Shown here in pieces: positions 6,345-10,880 of a stretch of DNA of 10,880 nt. Position 1 is the stretch's first letter. Each line of letters opens with the position of its first letter. The notes below the pieces were generated by a model. It searched no databases and was not told the DNA's origin. It saw only the letters and a list, made by a program, of their open reading frames with translations. The stretch is from Mucilaginibacter sp. UBA4741 (GTDB lineage Bacteria; Bacteroidota; Bacteroidia; Sphingobacteriales; Sphingobacteriaceae), in NCBI GenBank assembly GCA_002403905.1, contig DHIR01000044.1:1-10880 (forward strand). The letters run 5' to 3'. The position numbers and the translations under genes are program-made.

Positions 6345-7586
6345 ATGCGTTTAAAAAACAAACTCCGTTTTGGTATTGGCTTTTTGTTCCTGATGGCTTT
6401 AATAAGTTCGGGCCTGGCAGATTATTACTTAAACCGCCTTTCATCCGATTCTAAACTTATCCTTAAAAACAACTACCGCTCTATTACCTATAGTAAAAAT
6501 ATTGGCGAGGCTTTAGATGATAGCAAGAAAATTTCGTCAGCTAATCAACAAATTATAGAGACCAATCTAACACAAGAGGAACATAATATCACCGAACCTG
6601 GTGAAGCTAAATTAGCTGCGACACTTAGGGTAAACTTTGAATTATATAAGCTTGCTCCCGGCAATATTCTATATAAAAAAAACATTAGGGCAGCAGTTTA
6701 TGCTATAATGCAGTTAAACATGAATGCCATACAGCATAAAAGTGATACAGCAAGCAAAACTGCCGATGATGCGGTGATCATCGTATCATTAATGGGGTCG
6801 CTTTGCTTTTTGATCACTTTTAGTTTTTGGGTCAATTTTCCGGGTTATATAGCCAATCCTGTAACAAAAAATATAGATAATCTTAAACAGGCTAGTGATA
6901 ATAAAACTACGTTTATCGCCACCGTATCGCACGAGTTGAAAACGCCCATATCATCCATGAAAATGGGTATTAAGTTATTACAGGATGAGCGTGTTGGTAC
7001 CATGAACACCGAGCAGCAACAGATATTGCAAAATATTGAAGACGATGCCAAACGCTTATTACAAATAACCGGCGAGCTATTAAACGCCGCGCAAGCCGAA
7101 ACAGGCAATATCCAACTTAACTTCGGCAGCGCGCACCCTACCAACATCGTTAACTATGCGGTGAAATCTATCAAATCACTGGCCGATCAGAAAGAAATAA
7201 CCATAGCCATCAATTGCCCGGAAACGCTACCAAATGTTATGGCCGACCTGGACAAAACTACCTGGGTACTCATCAACCTTTTATCAAACGCTATAAAATA
7301 CAGTCCGGTTAAATCAACTATTGATCTTTCCATACAAACCAAAGGGAAGAACGTAATCGAGTTTGCCGTAAAAGATGCTGGTCGTGGTATTGATGCCATG
7401 TACCTGTCGCGCATATTCGAACGCTACTTTAAAGTACCCGGTGCCGATCCCGAGAAAACAGGCACCGGCCTTGGCCTGGCAATAGCTAAAGATTTTATTG
7501 AGGCACAAGGCGGCGCCATCGGGGTTGAAAGCCAACCGGGTATTGGCAGCCGATTCCACTTTACACTGATTGTAAACAACGCCTAA
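6345..7586 (+). CDS. Compact membrane-bound sensor histidine kinase
   Basis: Inner-membrane kinase of 413 aa that should phosphorylate the adjacent sigma-54 regulator. TM1 is about residues 9-27, followed by a roughly 115-residue periplasmic, apparently helical sensor region with no recognised domain. TM2 is about 144-165. After FPGYIANP, a linker of only about 20 residues leads to the HisKA domain, with the H-box SHELKTP (phospho-acceptor His196). The HATPase domain has the N-box LLSNAIKYS (Asn315), G1 DAGRGI (344-349), the F-box region RIFERYFK and G2 TGTGLGLAIAK (372-382), so catalysis should be intact. The start is ATG at 6345; the frame extends to a TTG at 6324, but that lies within the promoter candidate. 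Gaps are 144 bases to the regulator and 49 to kup. The signal is unknown; the kup link suggests potassium or turgor. Confidence 0.92.
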   Translation: MRLKNKLRFGIGFLFLMALISSGLADYYLNRLSSDSKLILKNNYRSITYSKNIGEALDDSKKISSANQQIIETNLTQEEHNITEPGEAKLAATLRVNFELYKLAPGNILYKKNIRAAVYAIMQLNMNAIQHKSDTASKTADDAVIIVSLMGSLCFLITFSFWVNFPGYIANPVTKNIDNLKQASDNKTTFIATVSHELKTPISSMKMGIKLLQDERVGTMNTEQQQILQNIEDDAKRLLQITGELLNAAQAETGNIQLNFGSAHPTNIVNYAVKSIKSLADQKEITIAINCPETLPNVMADLDKTTWVLINLLSNAIKYSPVKSTIDLSIQTKGKNVIEFAVKDAGRGIDAMYLSRIFERYFKVPGADPEKTGTGLGLAIAKDFIEAQGGAIGVESQPGIGSRFHFTLIVNNA

Positions 7587-7635
7587 CGTCTGTTAGCTAA
7601 AACATTTAATCACTTATCATCACACATAAACAATA

Positions 7636-9636
7636 ATGACTTCTCATCTTAAAACTGTTTCGGCAGCAGGCGTATTAATAACCCTCGGAATTATTTTTGG
7701 CGATATAGGCACATCGCCCCTATATGTTTTTCAAACCCTGTTGGTAGAGGGCGGCAAAGTAAACCCAGCGTTAGTGCTGGGTTCTTTATCCTGCATATTC
7801 TGGACCCTTACCCTGCAAACTACCTTTAAATATATTTTCATCACCCTGCAAGCCGACAACAAAGGCGAGGGTGGTATATTTTCTTTATACGCCCTTGTGC
7901 GTCGTTACGGTAAATGGCTGGCCATACCAGCCATAATTGGCGCAGGCACTTTATTGGCCGATGGTATTATTACCCCGCCGGTATCAGTTACATCAGCAAT
8001 TGAGGGGTTGAGCAATGTACCTTCACTGACATCATCATTTATACCGGGTAGCTGGCTTATTATGGGTATTGTTACCGGTATTATGTTGCTGCTGTTCTTC
8101 TTTCAGCAATTCGGCACCAAGGTTGTCGGCACATCATTCGGGCCCGTTATGCTTGTTTGGTTTTTAACCATAGGTGTGTTAGGCGCTTTACAGGTGGTAC
8201 ATGATCCCGGTATATTTAAAGCTATTAATCCTTATTATGGCGCACGTTTGTTAATGGATCACCCCAAAGGGTTTTGGTTATTAGGCGCGGTATTTTTATG
8301 TACAACAGGTGCCGAAGCACTATACTCAGACCTTGGCCATTGCGGGCGCAAAAACATACAAGTTAGCTGGATATTTGTTAAAACAGCCTTACTATTAAAC
8401 TATTTTGGACAAGGAGCCTGGGTTTTACAGCAGCCGGCAAACACCAATTTTAGTTTACTAAACCCATTCTATCAAATTGTGCCTTATCCGCATTTACTAA
8501 TGGTGCCATGCGTGGCTTTAGCAACCTTGTCTACTATTATTGCCAGCCAGGCTTTAATAAGCGGTTCGTTTACGCTGATAAGCGAAGCCGTTAGTATGAA
8601 CTTTTGGCCACGTATCACCATCAAATACCCGTCAAACATTCGCGGGCAAATTTATATACCCAGCATAAACTGGATATTATGTTTTGGATGTATAGCGGTA
8701 ACCCTATATTTCCGCACGGTTGAGCACATGACGGCTGCTTACGGCTTTTCTATCACCATAGCCATGCTCATGACTACTATTTTAATGTATTACTTTATGC
8801 GTTATGTAAAACATTGGCCGGTATGGTTGGTTACCATAATTTTATGCGTGTTTTTAACGGTCGAGTTTAGCTTTTTTGTGGTAAACGCAGTAAAATTACT
8901 TAAACGGTTATTCTTCCTGGTGTTTGAGTTTGGGCTGATCTTCACCATGTACATTTGGTACAAGGCCCGCAAAATAAACAACCGCTTCTTGAACTTTGTC
9001 GACCTTAAAGCGCAAATACCGTTGCTTAACGCGTTAAGTGCCGATCAATCTGTTGCCAAATATGCCGGTCAGCTTATTTATTTAACCAAGGCCAATAATA
9101 GCAGGCAGATAGAAGAAAAGATCATCTACTCCATAATGAGCCGAAGCCCCAAACGCGCCGACACCTACTGGTTTATTCATATTGATACTACCGATGAACC
9201 CTATACCTTGGAATACAGCGTAGACCAGGTAGAAAAAGGAAAGATTATTCGGGTAGATTTTAGATTAGGTTTCAGGATACAACCACGGGTTAACGTTTTA
9301 TTCAGGAAAGTAATTGAAGATATGCTTCACCGTAAAGAGCTAGACATCATCAGCAAGTACGAATCATTAAATAAATTTAAAGTAGTGTCTGACTTTAGGT
9401 TTGTGATATTGGAGAAATTCCTGTCATACAACAACGTATTTAGCGTAGCCGAGAGTTTTATATTAAACAGTTATTTCAGCATTAAAAAACTGGCACAATC
9501 AGACGCTAAGACCTTTGGCCTGGATACAAGCGAAATATATGTTGAAAAAATACCGCTGGTGGTAAATCCGGTAACCCATTTTAAACTCAAACGTATAGAT
9601 CCGTTTAGCGGCGAGGCTATTCCAGAACAGGCATAA
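7636..9636 (+). CDS. kup: KUP-family potassium uptake transporter
   Basis: Inner-membrane K+ uptake protein, probably a K+/H+ symporter, 666 aa (family range about 620-670). The N-terminal part, to about residue 442, holds around 12 membrane helices. The rest is a hydrophilic cytoplasmic domain. Diagnostic segments are GDIGTSPLY (22-30, with Asp23 important for transport in E. coli Kup), GEGGIFSLYALVRR (77-90), ITPPVSVTSAIEGL (112-125) and TGAEALYSDLGHCGR (224-238). It starts 49 bases after the kinase stop with no terminator between them, so the two are probably cotranscribed. It ends just before a strong bidirectional terminator. Pairing with a dedicated two-component system is uncommon for kup, which is usually expressed constitutively. 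No truncation seen. Confidence 0.96.
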   Translation: MTSHLKTVSAAGVLITLGIIFGDIGTSPLYVFQTLLVEGGKVNPALVLGSLSCIFWTLTLQTTFKYIFITLQADNKGEGGIFSLYALVRRYGKWLAIPAIIGAGTLLADGIITPPVSVTSAIEGLSNVPSLTSSFIPGSWLIMGIVTGIMLLLFFFQQFGTKVVGTSFGPVMLVWFLTIGVLGALQVVHDPGIFKAINPYYGARLLMDHPKGFWLLGAVFLCTTGAEALYSDLGHCGRKNIQVSWIFVKTALLLNYFGQGAWVLQQPANTNFSLLNPFYQIVPYPHLLMVPCVALATLSTIIASQALISGSFTLISEAVSMNFWPRITIKYPSNIRGQIYIPSINWILCFGCIAVTLYFRTVEHMTAAYGFSITIAMLMTTILMYYFMRYVKHWPVWLVTIILCVFLTVEFSFFVVNAVKLLKRLFFLVFEFGLIFTMYIWYKARKINNRFLNFVDLKAQIPLLNALSADQSVAKYAGQLIYLTKANNSRQIEEKIIYSIMSRSPKRADTYWFIHIDTTDEPYTLEYSVDQVEKGKIIRVDFRLGFRIQPRVNVLFRKVIEDMLHRKELDIISKYESLNKFKVVSDFRFVILEKFLSYNNVFSVAESFILNSYFSIKKLAQSDAKTFGLDTSEIYVEKIPLVVNPVTHFKLKRIDPFSGEAIPEQA

Positions 9637-9640
9637 AATT

Positions 9641-9674
9641 AAATAAGCATACGGCACATACCGTATGCTTATTT
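9641..9674. terminator. Bidirectional terminator between kup and the DUF218 gene
   Basis: AAATAAGCATACGG (9641-9654) and CCGTATGCTTATTT (9661-9674) form a perfect 14-bp inverted repeat around a 6-base loop. On either strand the stem ends in a T-rich tail, so it should stop both kup and the convergent gene. The right arm overlaps the last codon and stop of the DUF218 gene (stop at 9669-9671). Confidence 0.88.
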
Positions 9675-10418
9675 CTTAAAATAGTTAACTACATAGCCTA
9701 CTACTTCTTTGGTATAGTATTCCCAATTAGATAAAGTATTTGCTTCGGGTAAAAAGTTATTTGGCGCAAAGTTTACCTCAGATCCAAGGTAATTACTTGG
9801 ATAAGGAACTACATTTATACCGGCTTTTTTAAATATCATTAATGATCTGCGCATGTGGAATGCCGATGTTACCAATAAATAAGGCGGTGGCAAATGGCTT
9901 TTTTCTAACAGTGTTTTAGAAAACCGGGCATTCTCTATCGTGTTTTTAGAATTGTTTTCAATCAAAATCAAACTATCCGGGATATTGAATTGGGTTAATT
10001 GCGTTTTAACCCAGTCGGCTTCTCTAAACCCACCCGGTAGTAATGAGCCATTTCTACCGCTTATTAATATATGCGATGCCTGCTTAGTTTCCATTAATTT
10101 AACCCCCTGTATAAACCTGTCGGCAGACGAATTAAAATACCCACCAGCAAACTTACCAGACGATGAAAACCCGCCCAATACTATTACGCAACTATATTTT
10201 TTACTGTCGTTAGCGGGGTATGGTTCTATATCCCATGCTTTTTCGAAGGCTTTTAGAAAAAAAGGCGTAGTAAATAAATAACAAACAATTATAGCCGCCA
10301 GTAAAAATTTCTTTTTCCTTTTAGGGTTTTTACTAATTAGTGCTATAACTAACAAAGCTATTATCCAGTAAAGGGGCAATAATAAAAAGAGTAGAATTTT
10401 TGATAGTATAAAATACAT
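9669..10418 (-). CDS. DUF218 / YdcF-ElyC-like membrane protein
   Basis: A 249-aa protein of the DUF218 family, which includes E. coli YdcF, SanA and ElyC. ElyC and SanA affect envelope or peptidoglycan integrity; the biochemical activity is not established. Two N-terminal membrane helices are visible (about 7-29 and 38-56), separated by a short basic KNPKRKKK loop. The globular DUF218 domain follows at about 76-225. Its conserved segments are CVIVLGGF (77-84), ILISGRNG (117-124), ENNSKNTIENARF (154-166), LLVTSAFHMRRSL (181-193) and VVPYPSNY (203-210). The gene is convergent with kup and stands alone, with a 227-base gap before the next gene, so context gives no pathway. The family call is firm; the envelope role is inferred from relatives. 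Confidence 0.9.
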   Translation of the reverse strand: MYFILSKILLFLLLPLYWIIALLVIALISKNPKRKKKFLLAAIIVCYLFTTPFFLKAFEKAWDIEPYPANDSKKYSCVIVLGGFSSSGKFAGGYFNSSADRFIQGVKLMETKQASHILISGRNGSLLPGGFREADWVKTQLTQFNIPDSLILIENNSKNTIENARFSKTLLEKSHLPPPYLLVTSAFHMRRSLMIFKKAGINVVPYPSNYLGSEVNFAPNNFLPEANTLSNWEYYTKEVVGYVVNYFKK

Positions 10419-10645
10419 AACGTTTTAATTACTGCTAAGATATTTATTTAATCTGTTGTTTTTAATTTCAATAAAACTGAATGAGCAACATACACGTATA
10501 TACAAGCACTAAATTTTGGTATACTTGTATTAGAATAATCAATTTTAGTCAAAGTGCCTATAATTAATAAGCCTCTGCCCCGTTAAGCATCTGTTTATTC
10601 GCTATCAGCATTAGCTATAATGATTAATAATTTATTACTTAACAA

Positions 10646-10880
10646 ATGCAATTACAGGAATATATAAACAGCGGCATTTTAGAACAATATTGCCTTGGTT
10701 TGCTAACATCGGGCGAACAGGAAGCAGTATTGGCTATGAGCAATGTATATCCTGAAGTTAAAAGAGACCTGGAAGAGATTGAATTGGCTATGCAACGCCT
10801 TGCTTTTATTAATGCTATTACCCCTAAAATTGAGCTAAAGCAGCAAATAGTAAACCTAATCACTACCAACGACCAGGCTG
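10646..10880 (+). CDS. Anti-sigma factor-like protein, N-terminal part
   Basis: Partial gene: 78 codons are visible from the ATG at 10646 to the window edge. The start reads MQLQEYINSGILEQYCLGLL, then SGEQEAVLAMSNVYPEVKRDLEEIELAMQ in segments. This pattern (short helical N-terminus, a GLLTSGEQ turn, then an acidic helix) matches the zinc-free anti-sigma domain of small RskA-like proteins common in this phylum, which hold an ECF sigma factor at the membrane. No His/Cys zinc motif is seen. The membrane helix expected further on lies outside the window. No sigma factor gene lies just upstream, since the neighbour is divergent, so the partner would have to be elsewhere or downstream. Upstream, TATACTTG at 10520-10527 is a weak promoter candidate. 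Assignment is by remembered family pattern. Confidence 0.7.
   Translation, partial: MQLQEYINSGILEQYCLGLLTSGEQEAVLAMSNVYPEVKRDLEEIELAMQRLAFINAITPKIELKQQIVNLITTNDQA

Noticed and set aside
7587..7635. Riboswitch or separate promoter in front of kup
   Set aside because: The gap has only 49 bases, with no GG-N10-GC, no TAnnTTTG box and no stable stem; cotranscription with the kinase is simpler.
10500..10530. ATACAAG / CTTGTAT inverted repeat upstream of the anti-sigma-like gene
   Set aside because: A 7-bp AT-rich repeat with a 17-base spacer is expected by chance in this kind of intergenic DNA.

Overview
The window looks like chromosomal DNA from a Bacteroidota, most probably the Sphingobacteriaceae (Pedobacter/Mucilaginibacter type). 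This is judged from protein character (the L32, DUF177, DUF1080 and small anti-sigma proteins), AT-rich leaders without clear Shine-Dalgarno sequences, and a TAnnTTTG-type promoter. The genus is inferred from remembered family sequences, not from a search. Most of the window is core metabolism; no phage, transposase, CRISPR array or RNA gene is visible.

Bases 1-3803, minus strand: a fatty acid and phospholipid synthesis operon in the order DUF177 (yceD-like) - rpmF - plsX - fabH - accB - accC, with accC cut by the window edge. The first four genes are 12-16 bases apart. accB follows a 151-base gap with a small palindrome. The accB-accC gap is almost filled by a degenerate palindromic repeat. 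The operon makes malonyl-CoA (AccBC), starts chain elongation (FabH) and feeds acyl-phosphate to phospholipid synthesis (PlsX), together with a ribosomal protein. A TACATTTG promoter element sits right at the start of the first gene and argues that translation starts at an internal TTG.

Bases 4025-4802, plus strand: a single exported DUF1080 (3-keto-disaccharide hydrolase-like) protein with its own intrinsic terminator.

Bases 4845-9636, plus strand: an NtrC-type sigma-54 response regulator, a compact membrane histidine kinase, and a Kup-type potassium transporter. The gap between regulator and kinase holds a perfect 10-bp inverted repeat about 120 bp upstream of a GG-N10-GC sigma-54 promoter candidate. 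This suggests that the regulator controls the kinase-kup pair. The kinase resembles (from memory) those found next to kdpFABC in this phylum, but it lacks the usual region between the second membrane helix and the HisKA domain. This putative K+ control unit is the most interesting part of the window.

Bases 9641-10418: a perfect 14-bp inverted repeat forms a bidirectional terminator between kup and a convergent DUF218/YdcF-like membrane protein gene. Bases 10646-10880, plus strand: the N-terminal end of a small anti-sigma factor-like protein, cut by the window edge. No stretch longer than 300 bases lacks a gene.
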